Assembly (NCBI RefSeq): GCF_011386835.1
Contig: NC_088792.1
Span: forward strand, 64,773,287-64,837,286
Direction: 5' to 3'
DNA: 64,000 bases
Source: Chrysemys picta bellii
Lineage: Eukaryota > Chordata > Testudines > Emydidae
This document shows positions 21,530 through 33,192 of the stretch, piece after piece (within the stretch, counting starts at the first letter, position 1; each line of letters starts with the position of its first letter). A model generated the notes under the pieces. The model had not been told where the DNA came from, did not search any database, and was given only the letters and a program-made list of their open reading frames with translations. A program made the translations under genes and the position numbers.

Positions 21530-21681
21530 GATCCCAGAGACAGATTGTTTTGTGTCTATTCAGTTAGAACACCATCCAAAGGGAATTAAGAAAGTGTATT
21601 GGAAGACATGGGCGAGAAAGGCAAGAGTCATTGTTTACCCATATGCATTCCAATGGCATCTTCTGGGCCCCAAGGAGATTC
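21530..21681 (-). other. OSBPL3: Probable 5' UTR part of the first coding exon of OSBPL3
   Basis: Upstream of the ATG on the minus strand, the first convincing acceptor is a T-rich stretch ending TTTCTCTTAG just before 21681. If used, the exon would be 245 nt with 152 nt of leader. The leader holds an upstream ATG in another frame. The boundary is inferred from splice-site appearance only; a weaker AG lies nearer the ATG. Confidence 0.5.
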
Positions 21682-23980
21682 CTAAGAGAAACAAACCAAA
21701 AACACATGAGCATCAGATATAGTCCATGTTATCTGGTTACACGAGTCCAGAATCTATAAGAAAGCCTTTGGTAATGTAGTTGGACTGCACTGCTATATGT
21801 TATCAGAAATTAACTTAACTGCTTTAGGATAATTTTCAAATGTCAGAGAGAAACAGCAAAACGGTGGGTTCTAACTACTTGTTTTAAAGTCATACCACTA
21901 TCTGACTGCTGGTAAAGAACACAGTTTAAATGCAGCATCAAGCGTCTCTTTAAAGATTAAATAATCCCATTCCTCGAGAATTTAGATACAGTACACATTT
22001 GCAATTCCAGAAGTTGCTTTCATTTTTAGCCAAGAATTGTGCAAACGTAGCTACCTACAGGTGGGCATGACTAACTGTACCTGGAGTTAGAAATTGGTAA
22101 CTACGTCACTTCTGTGACTAAGTGAGTGGCAGGAAGATTAATTAATAGCTTGTCTAATAACAGTGGTGGTTGCAGTGTGCGCAAAAACACTTGATGGAAA
22201 CCCTGAATGACGGATTTGCAGTGTCGGCGACGGTTGCCATGGCAACAGTTTTTCATCCAACAAAGGAGACAACAAAAACATATTTTTCAAAACCTGGGGG
22301 GGGGAAAAAGTAAGTATTGTGCAAGTTGTGTATCGCTTCAGACTTGACTGCTCATAGACAAAGCAGCCTAAGAATTTCCATGGTAGGAGGAAGGGCTTAG
22401 AAAAGTAAGGAAGTTTCTACACCATGGAGGAAGATTTTATTTCTGATGTAAAATCATGTGACTCCACTGCCTTAAATAACTCACTGCCTTAAATAAATAG
22501 TTGTGCCAGCTTACACTCCAGTAGTGTTTTAGTCTCCTTGTGCACTGAGCAGGTTTTGTTGTGTTTTAAAGGCTTGAAAAATGCATTCAGAGACAAGATG
22601 GATTAGAACAACCCTAGTAAATGGAGAGGCCTAAGGCACACATTTTTAAAGAATTCAAGCTTCCTTTTTGAAAAAGCTAGTTCTTTAATATAAGTGTCCA
22701 AATATAACCTAATACAGTACTGTCTTCCCCAGATCGTCAGACAACACCTCTCTGTGCTGCTCTAAACCGGAATTTAGATGTGCTTATCAGAGGATCTTTT
22801 CGAAAATCAATCGTGTATTTTCTCTGTGAGACAATTTAATGGAAGACTTACTATAAGGTTTCTACCAAAATATCCCCTTTTCCATCTAAAACACGGTATT
22901 TCTCTTACCTAATTCACCTTATATTTAAATGAGATACTTAGCTTAAAAAAGTTACAGCAAAAATAGCCCTACCATTCTTTAAAGTCAAATTAAAACCACC
23001 CCCCACCCACCCCCCAAGACTGGATGGCCCAGGCATCTGATAATAGTGGGGCGGGGAAAAAAGAAAGGAAAACTTTCCCTTTTATGTGACTACTTCATAT
23101 ATGAGCCAGATTAATAGTGACTGAACATTGCTACCATCAGATGCTACAATAATGAGTGAGGTATAAGAAATAATATGGCATATAGAACAGCTGTGTGGTG
23201 AACTACATAACAAATTGGGCCTGGTCTATACAGTTTTATTACTGATTTAACAGTTTTGATTAGGGATTTTGCATTTTGAAGAAATTAGGTTCTCCTGCTC
23301 TTATTTTGGGTGACATTTCCCCTTTGCCTTTTCATCAAGGTTAGTGCTTTTAATGTCTATAAAGCTCACTTTACCTTGGTTTTAAATAGTTGACTCTGAG
23401 TTCACACAAAATGTGTCTCTCTTGATCAGTTTCCAGCTCCTTATTAAATCTTTTAAATAGCCATCTTACAAAGATGGCAGTCTCTCTTTGTTAAGCATCT
23501 GCTTGTAAAATATTTTTTTTCAATAAAAGGAACTTGAAGCTGATTTAGAAAAAGTTAAGCATTCATGCACCCTTCTACCCACTCTGAAGTCCAATGCAGG
23601 AAATGTTTTGTAACACTGTTTACAGGGTGACCGCTGCCCACTTGAAGTTTCCCACTCTTGTGATTTGAAATCACCACTTTAACTTCGCTGTTAGTTGGCT
23701 GACATGCTTGCAAAATGGCAACATTTAAACAGTTCATGACCACAAACAGGCTCTAATTTATAAAGTGCACTGAGAGTCTATTGAACCATCACTGTCAGGA
23801 CCCAGCCAGGATATTCTGGGCACATTAGACCTAAATTCTGTGGCAAGTGCTCCCGGATTTCTAAAGCATATTACTAAGCATAGCTGTGCTGAATTCTGGG
23901 GCAGCTTCAGATAATGTTTTTTTAATTCAATAAGAAAAGGGATAAGATAATCAGTACCATACTCATCATTTGGTTTGGAG
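21682..23980. other. Upstream flank or intron 1 of OSBPL3
   Basis: AT-rich, largely repeat-free sequence with the X-box at 22233. A non-coding first exon could be here but none can be defined from sequence. No CpG island. Confidence 0.5.
22233..22246. promoter_or_regulatory. Perfect palindromic X-box (RFX-type site)
   Basis: The 14-mer GTTGCCATGGCAAC is a perfect palindrome and fits the RFX X-box consensus (two half sites, 2-nt spacer). It sits about 550 bp upstream of the inferred first coding exon, in a short CpG-containing patch (22209-22232) of otherwise AT-rich sequence. Binding is not shown by sequence alone; a chance palindrome of this length is unlikely but possible in 64 kb. Confidence 0.5.
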
Positions 23981-24622
23981 CAGGGTTGCCAAGTTTCTAA
24001 TGGCACAAAAAGAAATAACTCTGCGATGCCCCTTCTTTGAAGCCCCGCCCCTGCTCTCTCCATCCATCCTGCCATCGCTTGCTCTCCCACATCCTCACTC
24101 ACTTTCACTGGCCTGGAGCAGGGGGTTGGGATGCAGGAAGGGGTGAGGGCTCCAGCTGGAGGTGTGGGCTCTGGGGTGGGGCTGGAGATGAGGGATTTGG
24201 GGTGCAGGAGGGAGCTCAGGGCTGGGGCAGGGAGTGGGGGTGTGGGAGGGGGTGAGAGCTCTGGCTGTGGGTGTGGGCTCTGCGGTGGGGCTGGGGATGA
24301 GGGATTTGGGGTCCAGGGGATCTGCGTGCTGCCTGTCCCCGCAAGCGTTACCCCTACAGCTCCCATTGGCAGGGATTCCTGGAGCCAGCACTGGGGGTGG
24401 AGGCAGCACAGGGCGCTTCCCTGATCGCCCCTCCACCTAGGGGTCAGACATGCCGGCCGCTTCTGGGAGCTGCCTGGAGCCTGGGCAGGCAGGCAGCCTG
24501 CCTTAGCCCTGCTGCACCGCCAACCAGATTTTTAGCGGCCCGGTCAGCAGTGCTGACTGGAGCCGTCAGGAATCCTTTTCGACCAGGCATTCTGGTTGAA
24601 AACTGGATGCCTGGCAACCCTA
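23981..24622. mobile_element. GC-rich hAT-like element, CAGGGTTGCC termini, 642 bp
   Basis: CAGGGTTGCCAAG at the left and TGGCAACCCTA at the right, with an exact 8-bp duplication GTTTGGAG (23973-23980 and 24623-24630). The inner part is G-rich on the plus strand (GGGGTGCAGGAGGG units), the reverse orientation of the element at 19704. Confidence 0.85.
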
Positions 24623-24730
24623 GTTTGGAGTCCTGAGAGAAATGAGAGACTCTACAGCAGTGGTATTCCTCAAACAGCAAGTTTTTGTTTTTTTCCTCCT
24701 TAAATTTCCCTGATTTAGCTTATTGAGAAG

Positions 24731-24812
24731 AAAAAATCCAAACAATGCCTCCACACAGCAAAACAGGAGCAGGCTTCTGTTTTGCTGTGTGGAGGCATTG
24801 TTTGGATTTTTT
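24731..24812. repeat. Perfect 35-bp inverted repeat (hairpin) with 12-nt loop
   Basis: Arms 24731-24765 and 24778-24812 are exact complements over 35 bases; the arm core is CAATGCCTCCACACAGC. The loop GGAGCAGGCTTC can pair four more positions in RNA. No known family recognised. The right arm lies two bases from the stop codon of the open stretch below. Confidence 0.9.
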
Positions 24813-24814
24813 GA

Positions 24815-25048
24815 TCAGCTCTGAACAAGGTAGAACTGTGGGGAAGATTGGAAATAAACAGTGTCCTCTGCCCCAAATCTTTTCTGTTCTTTGACTGGTG
24901 CTTCCAAATGATGCTTCACAATATCATTGACCAGCTGAGGAATTCCAGATTCGTGCATGAGAGAATGCAGAAACCCCTGCATCTTTTGGTAATCTTCTGC
25001 ACTCCTCTTTAAACTCTCTCCTTCATGAAGTTTAAGATGATTAGTATC
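24815..25048 (-). pseudogene. Open reading stretch of 77 codons plus stop, unidentified; possible retrocopy
   Basis: The minus strand stays open for 77 codons between an in-frame TGA (25049-25051) and a terminal TGA (24815-24817). The composition looks protein-like: LHEGESLKRSAEDYQ near the start, then HESGIPQLVNDIVKHHLE and ending SSPQFYLVQS. The open frame has no ATG at its beginning. Beyond the upstream stop the same frame continues with EEHVNTRP. I do not recognise the family. It could be the C-terminal part of a processed pseudogene, an unannotated exon, or chance. No poly(A) tail or target duplication was found. Confidence 0.3.
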
Positions 25049-25051
25049 TCA

Positions 25052-25470
25052 AGGTCTTGTATTGACATGCTCTTCCTCCAAGATTTGGCAGTCGGTATGA
25101 AAGCATGAGGGAGAGAGAAATCAAACATGCCCAACAACAATGACAGGGCTTTTCTGTGATGTTTTGTTTTAGACCACCACCTATGAAACTTACCACCGCA
25201 AAAATATTAAAGAGCCAAATTGTCTTACTAAGCTATCAGTCAATCAATCAATACTTCAGTTACACTAAGGAATTGTCTATACAAACAGTTATGTCACAGC
25301 AAGCTGGGGGTGCAAGCTTCTGGTGGGCAGAGACCTTGCGGTTGGTTTTTTTTTGCCTTCCTCTGCAGTAGGGGGATGGGTCACTTGCTGATTTGAACTA
25401 GAATCAAATGGTGGATTCCCTGTAACTCGAAGACCTTAAATCAAGATTTGAGGACTCTAGTAACTCACAG
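25052..25470. other. Gene-free interval
   Basis: No exon seen; unique-looking AT-rich sequence. Confidence 0.45.
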
Positions 25471-25580
25471 CGATTATCGGCTTATTACAGGAGCAGGGGG
25501 TGAGGTTCTGTGGCCTGTGATATGCAGGAGGTCAGACTAGAGGATCATGATGGTCCCTTCTGTCCTTAAAATCTATGAAC
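25471..25580 (+). repeat. CR1 LINE 3' end fragment
   Basis: GAGGTCAGACTAGAGGATCA followed by TGATGGTCCCTTCTGTCC and a TCTATGAA end is the CR1 3' terminus. Confidence 0.65.
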
Positions 25581-26934
25581 CTACCCTACATTAGCCTACC
25601 ATGGAATAACTGTCTGTGTGGACCCTGCTGACATGCATTAAGAGTTTGTTAATGCATTTTGATCTAGTCCCGTTTCAGAGGGGACTCTTCTGTCTGCTCC
25701 TAGAGAGGTTATAAAATTATAATTTAAGAATAACCAGTCTAATTGTTCCTATATTAAAACTAAAACAATTGGTAAAAATACGTCAGCAGATACAGTTGAT
25801 AGACTTCCACTTCCCTTAAAAAGACACCAACTTGGAGATTCTAGTGCTACTGCTGAAGGTTTCACTAATTCACAACGACAATTTACTGTTTGGTTTTATT
25901 TCTTGCATCTCTCAATGTTACAAACTCACTGCAGAGTCTCAATGTCCTTATAGCTCATGGCAGAAGAAAGGGAGAAGAGATTAAAGTTAGAAAAAGCTGG
26001 AAAACAGCAGTATGAAAGCAACATAATTAAGAAACTTTTTGTTATTGTTTTGAAAAATGAAGACTTGCAGCTGGCATAGAGTTAATTAGGGTAAAAAGTG
26101 CTATTGTGAGCATTTAAATGTGGAGACAGAATAAGATGCAAGTTTTGTCACTAAAGTCCACTTTATGAATGTAGGAACAAGGAAGGCAAAAAACAAAAAC
26201 AAAACAAAAACTCAACAACCCCCCAATGGAAGTCATTGCAGCACTCCTAGTGCACTAACCTTTGCACATTAAGTCAACAGTTTTCTGTTTGGTATTATTT
26301 TAAAATAATACAATACATTTAGCTGGCAAACAAAATTCTCAAATAATTTTTTTGATAAATGTTGTATCGGAGAAGAAAAAACAAAAACAAAAAACAAACC
26401 GATTTTGCCCTGAAAGTCAGGGTTAACCCAATTAAAGTGCTTTCATTTCTACCTACTCTATTTGCCGGAAAATATGTTTAAACTAATTGTGGACTTCTTT
26501 TCCACCATTTAAAAATTTAAACTGTAAAGCGTGTCACAGAAAATGATGAAAACGTCAGCTTTAATCTCTCTGACAGTCTAACATTGTTCCCCAAAGATAA
26601 GAGTCATCTATATGGCAAAAGAATTGAATAAAAACATGAGAAATATTGGTAGTGTCTTTTTGGAAGAAGATATCTGTATTTCCAAAGGATTATAAGATTC
26701 ACAGTATTGAAGGAGAAAAGACAAGTCATAGTAACATGTATATACTGTGAAGCTTCTAGGTTGCCCTTTTGAAGAAAATGAGTGTAAAAGCAATTCTGAT
26801 GGTTAAAAAGTACCAGTTTATTAAACACCACAGCAAACAAAAAGTTCAACAATAATTAAAAAAAACAGTCCGTATTTATCAAAGCAGGTTTCAACTAGAT
26901 CTCCAGAGTCAGAGACTCTGGAGATTGCTTTGAT
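25581..26934. other. Gene-free interval
   Basis: AT-rich; contains A/C simple-sequence stretches at about 26190-26220 and 26378-26400. A diverged repeat begins near 25600 (CTACCATGGAATAACTGTCT); nothing coding. Confidence 0.5.
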
Positions 26935-27264
26935 CAGGGGTCGGCAACCTTTGGCACGCAGCTCGCCGGGGTAAGCACCCTGGCGGGCTGGGCCGCTTTG
27001 TTTACCTGTCGCGTCCGCAGGTTCGGCTGATTGCGGCTCCCACTGGCAGCGGTTCGCTGCTCCAGGCCAAGGGAGGTAGCGGGAAGTGGCAGCCAGCACA
27101 TCCCTCAGCCCATGCCGCTTCCCACTGCCCCCATTGGCCTGGAGCAGCAAACTGCAGCCAGTGGAAGCTGCGATCAGCTGAACCTGCAGACGCAGCAGGT
27201 AAACAAACTGGTCTGGCAGGGGGCTTACCCTGGCGAGCTGCATGCCAAGGGTTGCCAATCCCGG
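26935..27264. mobile_element. Non-autonomous hAT element, CAGGGGTCGGCAACC termini
   Basis: The left end CAGGGGTCGGCAACC and right end GGTTGCCAATCCCGG are inverted. The flanks GCTTTGAT and ATTTAGAT agree at 5 of 8. Interior GC-rich with inverted CTGGCGGGCT and TGGCGAGCTG words. Same terminal group as 42344-42654. Confidence 0.75.
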
Positions 27265-28994
27265 ATTTAGATTGTCTCTGTGGGACAGATACTTCTTTAG
27301 TTAGGTGTTTGTACAGCATCTAGAACACGGGGGTTCTGGTCCATGACTGGGGCTCCTGAGTGCTACTGCAATATAAATGTATAATATATTCCCCTTGCTA
27401 AACCCTTCCTTCGGTCCTGGGTCAGGCTTTCATAGTACTGAGGCACACTATTTTAATGAGGAAAGTTAGTTTGTAAATAACCTACTGATCTTCAAAAAGC
27501 AGAAACCATTTAAAGCCCATTTGGTAGCTAATAGATAATGCTTGTAGTTAATCACCCATGAGAAAAGACAGTGCCTATTCTAATCCAAAATGAATCAGGA
27601 GAATTAGAACCTAAGGAACATTCCACTAGAATAAGTCATAAGGAAAATATCAAAGAAAAATTTGCCTCAATGCCAAGCTTGTTCAGCCTCTCGTGGAGCC
27701 AGAGAAGCATATCTACTGTTTCCTTAACCCTTGGGTTGATTAATTCAGTCCTTCATATTAGCAAGATCTTACATAAATTCAAAAGTAAGTCAATGTGCAC
27801 TCTAAAAATATTTTAAAAATTACCTCCTTCCTGCCCACCCCAGAAACTGAGTATTCAATGTATGGTGTGACAAGGATAATTGTCATGTGAATGTATCATA
27901 CTGGCATTAATTTTTATCCAAGGAGATATCCAGCAGATATTTGTATGACACATATTACATATATAGTCTGCACTAATAAATCTGTAAATGAAAAAAAAAA
28001 AAAAGCCATGACACTAGTGACATCCAAAATTGCAAGTGGTAATGACTGTAGCATACATCTAATCAACTCACTCATACTAGCCATGTGATCCAATTGATAA
28101 ATGTAGTTGAAAATGAAAACACGTTAAGTAATATGAACAAAGTTACCTCCAGCCAGTCTTCATAGGCCTTAAGAGTTTAAAATATCCTCTTTAAGACTCT
28201 TGCCTAGTGGTAGGCACCACAGTGCACATAATGTAGAAGGCCACCAGAACTCAAGAGAAGCCTCCAGACACTCACTTGACAGCCGATACACAAGATACAT
28301 ACAGTGCTCAAGGCTGTTACATAAATAGGGAACCCAGACAGAATTATTCTGAAGCACTCCCTTGCAACCAATTAATGCAGAGGTACCAAAGATAGCTGCA
28401 GCAGAAGGTGCATTTCTTACCCTCAGCTAGAGGCAGTGCCTTACTAGTAGAAAGACACAGAGAAGATAAAGGAGCATATTGGAGAACAGTATTTGTAGTT
28501 TTCAGTGAGGAAGCAACGTTTGAAAGCGATGTAACTCTTTATGGCATACATCCACCACATCTCACTGCCTCATCTACAGTAAGAATGCTCTGAAGTGATC
28601 ACTTACGATACTTAATGATTAGAACCCAGAGATGGGGTTACGAATGTAAAATGTTTACCACTAAGCTTCCAGATTTCAGCAGTGGCTGGTTGCTCTCTTT
28701 ATTTGGTTATCTTACTGTTTAAAACTTTGTTCTGTTCTGTTCATTAAATACACTTCTTCCATTATTTCCCAAGGCCTACTCCTTTTTAAAGCAGCAATCT
28801 CTCCCTCATCCCAGATTTCTAAAAAGGAGTTCTCTCTCCATTTCTACAGGGTTATTTTAAACACATATCCTCTAGCTTTTCAATATGCATAGCCTGATGA
28901 AAACATATCTAAACTTTGATGTTCAGTGGCATGCCTTCCCATGGCCAGATGCCAGCAAAATAAATCAGCATGTTAAGCTGGTAGTGTCTATGCA
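27265..28994. other. Gene-free interval
   Basis: AT-rich unique-looking sequence; no exon or repeat that I can name. Confidence 0.45.
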
Positions 28995-29225
28995 TTGAGA
29001 CAAAGCCACTTCTCTGCTCCTAGAACTCTGGAAGCATCAATGTCTCTATCAATGGACAATGGAACAGACTGCCTAGGGAGGTTGGAAACTCCTTTACTGG
29101 AGGTTTTCAAAAGGAGGCTGGATAGAGCCATTTGTCTTGGATGGTTTAGACACAACAGATCCTGCATCTTGGCAGGGTTAGACTAGATGATCCTTGTGGT
29201 CCCTTCTAACTCTATGATTCTATCA
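28995..29225 (+). repeat. CR1 LINE 3' end with terminal coding remnant
   Basis: The plus frame reads a CR1-like C-terminus (LETPLLEVFKRRLD) and then the 3' UTR GACTAGATGATCCTTGTGGT, ending in a TCTATGATTCTATCA tail. Typical 5'-truncated CR1 copy. Confidence 0.8.
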
Positions 29226-32127
29226 TTTCACATCAGAACCTACTGGAAAGCCTTAGAGAAAAGGGGGTGGAGAATTCTCTGAAATTCTTCATGGAACTCC
29301 CAGTCTACATCTTGATGTAGAATGAGAAAAGAGTGCGGGGGGAGGGGGGTCGGGAGGGGGAAGCAACATGGTGTGATTATGACACAGGTAGTTCCAGGTT
29401 TATTAAAGGTAAGCCAATCACAGCCTAGAGATGCTTCAGCCACTTCAGGGAATTGCATATACTTACAAAAAGGTGCTGGGCCCTACGGTAACTTGCCTAA
29501 TGAACCCCTCTCTTAAGCAGTAATATTGGGCTTACTCTCAGTAGCACTGTTTACTTTTTCCAGCATGCCTTCTGGAGGCAATAATTCGGAAATAGTGAGG
29601 GAACATGAAGGTTTAAGATGACTGGGCTATCTATCCTAGGAATTAAATACTGCCAGGGAGAATGTATTTTCTTCCAATTCCTACTGGAACTCTGCTACAT
29701 ATCGGTCTAGTGGACATCACAGGAAATTTTTGAAAACATTGGAATTTCAATGAAAATAAATTAGGAAAAGAAAAAACTGCACTTTTTGCAGATTTTTAGT
29801 TTTTCCATTCTTTGAGCAGCTCTATCATCACCTAGGGTTTTAAAACCTACCACCAATGGGCATGATAACTAGAGACAGTTCTTCCTTTGATCTATAGAAG
29901 TTAGTTTAATCCTCCACAACTCAATATGCCATGGTTTCACTTCTCTCTTTGCTCTGCTCACAGAGTGAGGGAGTTACTGGAGGATCTCACCATTTCAGTC
30001 AACTGCACTCATATGCGGAAAAGTTCCACAGCTCTTCCCTTAATGCCAGGAAATAATTTTTTTAAAAAAGCAACAACCCTCTAAGAACTCTAGTTCAAAT
30101 ACAATGATAATGAGATAAACATGACAAACAATGGCCTGAAAGAGTTCAAGAACTTGTATCTGAAAATTTCCCCCTTCTCATTAAATTAGTGGACCATGGG
30201 AAAATTGCAACAATACTGCATTTACAAAAACATTCTCCTTGGGGAAACGGGCCAGCGTGCACATTTACTCTCTGCAAAGGCCCCAATCATGCAAAGTATT
30301 GAAACACATGCTTAAATTTAAGCATATGAGTAGTTCCATTAAATTTACAGCAACTGGACTCCAAGGGACTTCTCATGTGCTTAAAGTTAAGCATATGCTT
30401 AGGCTTTTGTGGGATTGAGGCCTGCATGTTTTTGGTCTAGTTATGGGTGGAGGGGAGTTGCCCAGAAGCATACTTCAGAATAAATATATATATTTTCTGT
30501 AAACTTCATTCAACAGCACTCTGGCAACGACAAATGGCAACAGGAAGACATTTTCCCCTCCTCCCATCCTTCCTTCCCGCCACCACACACACTATCAATT
30601 TTCCTACTCATCAGTTTTATTTTAGTGTGATTATATCTCTCAAATTATGTTTCATAAACTGAAATAAGAACATAATTATACCCATTATATAGCCTTGACT
30701 GATTCTTTGTCATTGTAACCATGAAGAACCCTCTTGCTGGATTGTAGGATTACTAGATTATTCTGTACTATTAAATTAATGTGCTATAAATATAGTAATT
30801 TATTAGATAAAGGAACTAAGTGCCCTGGGCCCCATTTCATCTTTATTTTGTAAGAACACTGGAAAACCTGCAAAACAAACAGCCACAAGTTATAGAACTG
30901 CATATATATGTTCAATTTACAAATATTGCCTGATGGAGCAAATAGGATCTTAAACATAGAGACAGACATTAAAAGGAAGGGAAAGGTCACAATGACTGTT
31001 TTTATGCAGTGGAACACAGAATCCGTTCCAGCTAGATGATAAACACGTTCCTGCACACCAAATTGCCGAATAACAAGCAGGATGTAAAACAAAGGGAAAA
31101 TGGTTTCACGGTCTCAAAAGTCTTCTAAACAGCTGTTGCGACCTCACATCGGACTGAAATTCACTCTTTTCTAAAATAGGCAAGGAGATGGAAGGCAGTT
31201 CCATTTTATTGATCCAGAGGGTCTTTCACTCTCTTCTTCATGGTTCTTCAAGACTGCCCACTGATATACAGTTGCAGTAATGTACAAGTCTGTGAAGCCT
31301 TGGTTATAAAGTCTTTAGTTTAAGCAAAGGTTATATTAAGTGATGCTGTACTGTTTTTAAAAAATAAACTATTCAAAAGTACGTAAGTGACTTTGGAGCC
31401 TAAGTCACTTTTGAAAATGGGAATTAGATGCCTTTGAAAAATTTACTCAGAATTCCTTTCCTGAATTTGGGGGAATGTGTTAGTGTAATTTAAAGAGATT
31501 TACTTAAAAAGAAAAAAGAAGGACCCCTCACTGCCACTACCCTTTCCAGGATGCCTCGGAGTCCCACTAGGGAGATGCACTATTTGAAAAGATGATGGGC
31601 ATTGTTAGAATTTAGTTCAAGTCTGATACTCCTTTTTATATTGAAGGTGGCAAATTCCATGATTTTGAGAAGCAAAAATTTTTTTTTAGCTAGGTCAATT
31701 TAATACCTAGATGTCTGTAAATTGTAGATAGGAAATTGGCCAACAAGGAAGGATTGGAGTTAATAATGAATAATTTAGCACTATTGCAGACAGACCAGAA
31801 TATGAAAGATGTACGTGAGTCTTAATGGACTTGCCTTATTCCCAAAGAGTCAATCCTTCCAACTACAGTATAGCACTCAAATGCAAATCATGGCGCCATT
31901 CCAGGAAGAGGAGCCAGTGGTACAAATCCTTATTCCTATGAAAAGTTTCATGGGTTTCCATGAGGGTCTATGGTCTGCACTGGTGGCTCACTTTGCAGAA
32001 TCAAGATCTATATCAGTTATTGCAGCCTACTGGATAACTGTCTTTTCTTTAATTAAGTGTAAGTAATTGAAGAAGCTGCAGATGCACTCCCCATTTCCAA
32101 GTATTTCTATAATAATAATAAAAAATG
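29226..32127. other. Gene-free interval with one fold-back repeat
   Basis: AT-rich. Positions 30277-30422 are a palindromic amniote repeat (AAGGCCCCAATCATGCAAAG at the left, ATTGAGGCCT at the right). No exon seen. Confidence 0.5.
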
Positions 32128-32310
32128 GAGATATCCCATCTCCTAGAAGGGACCTTGAAAGGTCATTGAGTCCAGCCCCCTGCCTTCACTAGCAGGACCA
32201 AGTACTGATTTTGCCCCAGATCCCCAAGTGGCCCCGTCAAGGATTGAACTCACAACCCTGGGTTTATAGCAGGCCACTTCTCAAACCACTGAGCTATCCC
32301 CCCCTGAGCT
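32128..32310 (-). repeat. Tortoise-type tRNA-derived SINE
   Basis: Minus-strand head GGATAGCTCAGTGGTTTGAG, B-box GAGTTCAATCC and the CR1-like tail region, as at 18050. It ends near a C-run (32299-32305). Confidence 0.8.
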
Positions 32311-32802
32311 CTCCTTCTAGAAGTTAAGATTTGAGTTATTCTAAAATGAGTTACCAGCACTGGGTTAGAACAGGGAATTTACAATGCACCTCAACTGAGT
32401 TGGGCACGTCAGTACTATAATTTAACAATCTGTCTTATTACTGCTAGGGAGCGCTCTATCACTTCAATTCCAGCTCCAGTCACCGCTAAATGGGAATACT
32501 GAGAAGACTGGCAGCAGAATCGTCATGGACACTTAATTCATGCACAGTTTACTATTTTTCTTGCTGCTTAGCATTTCCATGGCAGTTTTAAAATTATGGT
32601 TCTACTATAACTCAGTTATCTGGGGTTTATTTTTAGATTATATAAAAAGAGCAGCTATAAATGCAACCTGCCTCATAATTCATATAATTCCTGTTCAAAC
32701 TTGCACCTGAACACCAACAAAAAATGGAAGTCCCACCATTTTGTTTTTCTTCCTCCCTTCCTCCCATTTTTCAAAGTGTGTGTGTGGGTGCGGGGTGGGG
32801 GG
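32311..32802. other. Gene-free interval
   Basis: No feature recognised. Confidence 0.45.
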
Positions 32803-33192
32803 CAGGGCCGGCTCCAGGCACCAGCTGAGCAAGCTGGTGCTTGGGGCGGCAGATTGTTGGAGGCGGCATTCTGCCCAATCCTAGGGCGGCACGGCCACTT
32901 TTTTCTTTTTTTTGTTGTTGTTCTTGTTCCGCTCCGGCTGCCCTGTAGGGGGTGGTGGCGTGGAGAACCAGAGCGCCCTGCAGGGCAGTCCTCTTCCTCA
33001 CGGCAGGTGGCAGGAGGCGGCACAGCAGGCGGGGCCGCGTGGCAGCGCCCCTGCTGTAGCCCTGGCTGCCCCCTTCTCTCTCTCTCCCGCCTGTTCCCTC
33101 CCCCTCCCCCCAGCTGGTCCCCCTGCACCCGCGCTCCGCCCCCCCCCTTTTTTTTTTTGCTTGGGGCAGCCAAAAAGCCAGAGCTGGCCCTG
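32803..33192. mobile_element. Non-autonomous hAT element (CAGGGCCGGCTC family), 390 bp
   Basis: CAGGGCCGGCTC and GAGCTGGCCCTG termini. Flanks GTGGGGGG and GTGGGGGA differ at one base. Long GC-rich interior with CAGGCACCAGC near the start and a poly(T) next to GCTTGGGGCAGCC near the end. Confidence 0.85.

Larger units (their letters stand above)
1..21681 (-). other. OSBPL3: OSBPL3 gene, 5' part (exons 1-5 of the coding sequence and introns)
   Basis: Five spliced exons on the minus strand spell the N-terminal 183 residues of oxysterol-binding protein-related protein 3, a cytosolic lipid-binding protein known to act at ER-plasma membrane contacts. They match the human protein as I remember it in order, frame and wording (for example RHHRMYRQNEIAMFPH near the end of the PH domain). 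Introns are 13,076 bp (8361-21436), 163 bp (8081-8243), 225 bp (7802-8026) and 1,175 bp (6513-7687), all phase 0 with GT-AG ends. The gene runs off the left edge, so the central region and the C-terminal lipid-transfer domain are not here. The non-coding first exon and main promoter were not found. In mammals intron 1 is very long, so 21.7-64 kb may still be inside the gene. OSBPL6 and OSBPL7 are the nearest relatives, but the wording after the PH domain fits OSBPL3 best. Confidence 0.93.

Noticed and set aside
23758..24366. 202-codon open frame on the minus strand
   Set aside because: Runs through the terminus of the element at 23981 and its C-rich repeats; composition is Pro/Ser/Thr from the repeat.
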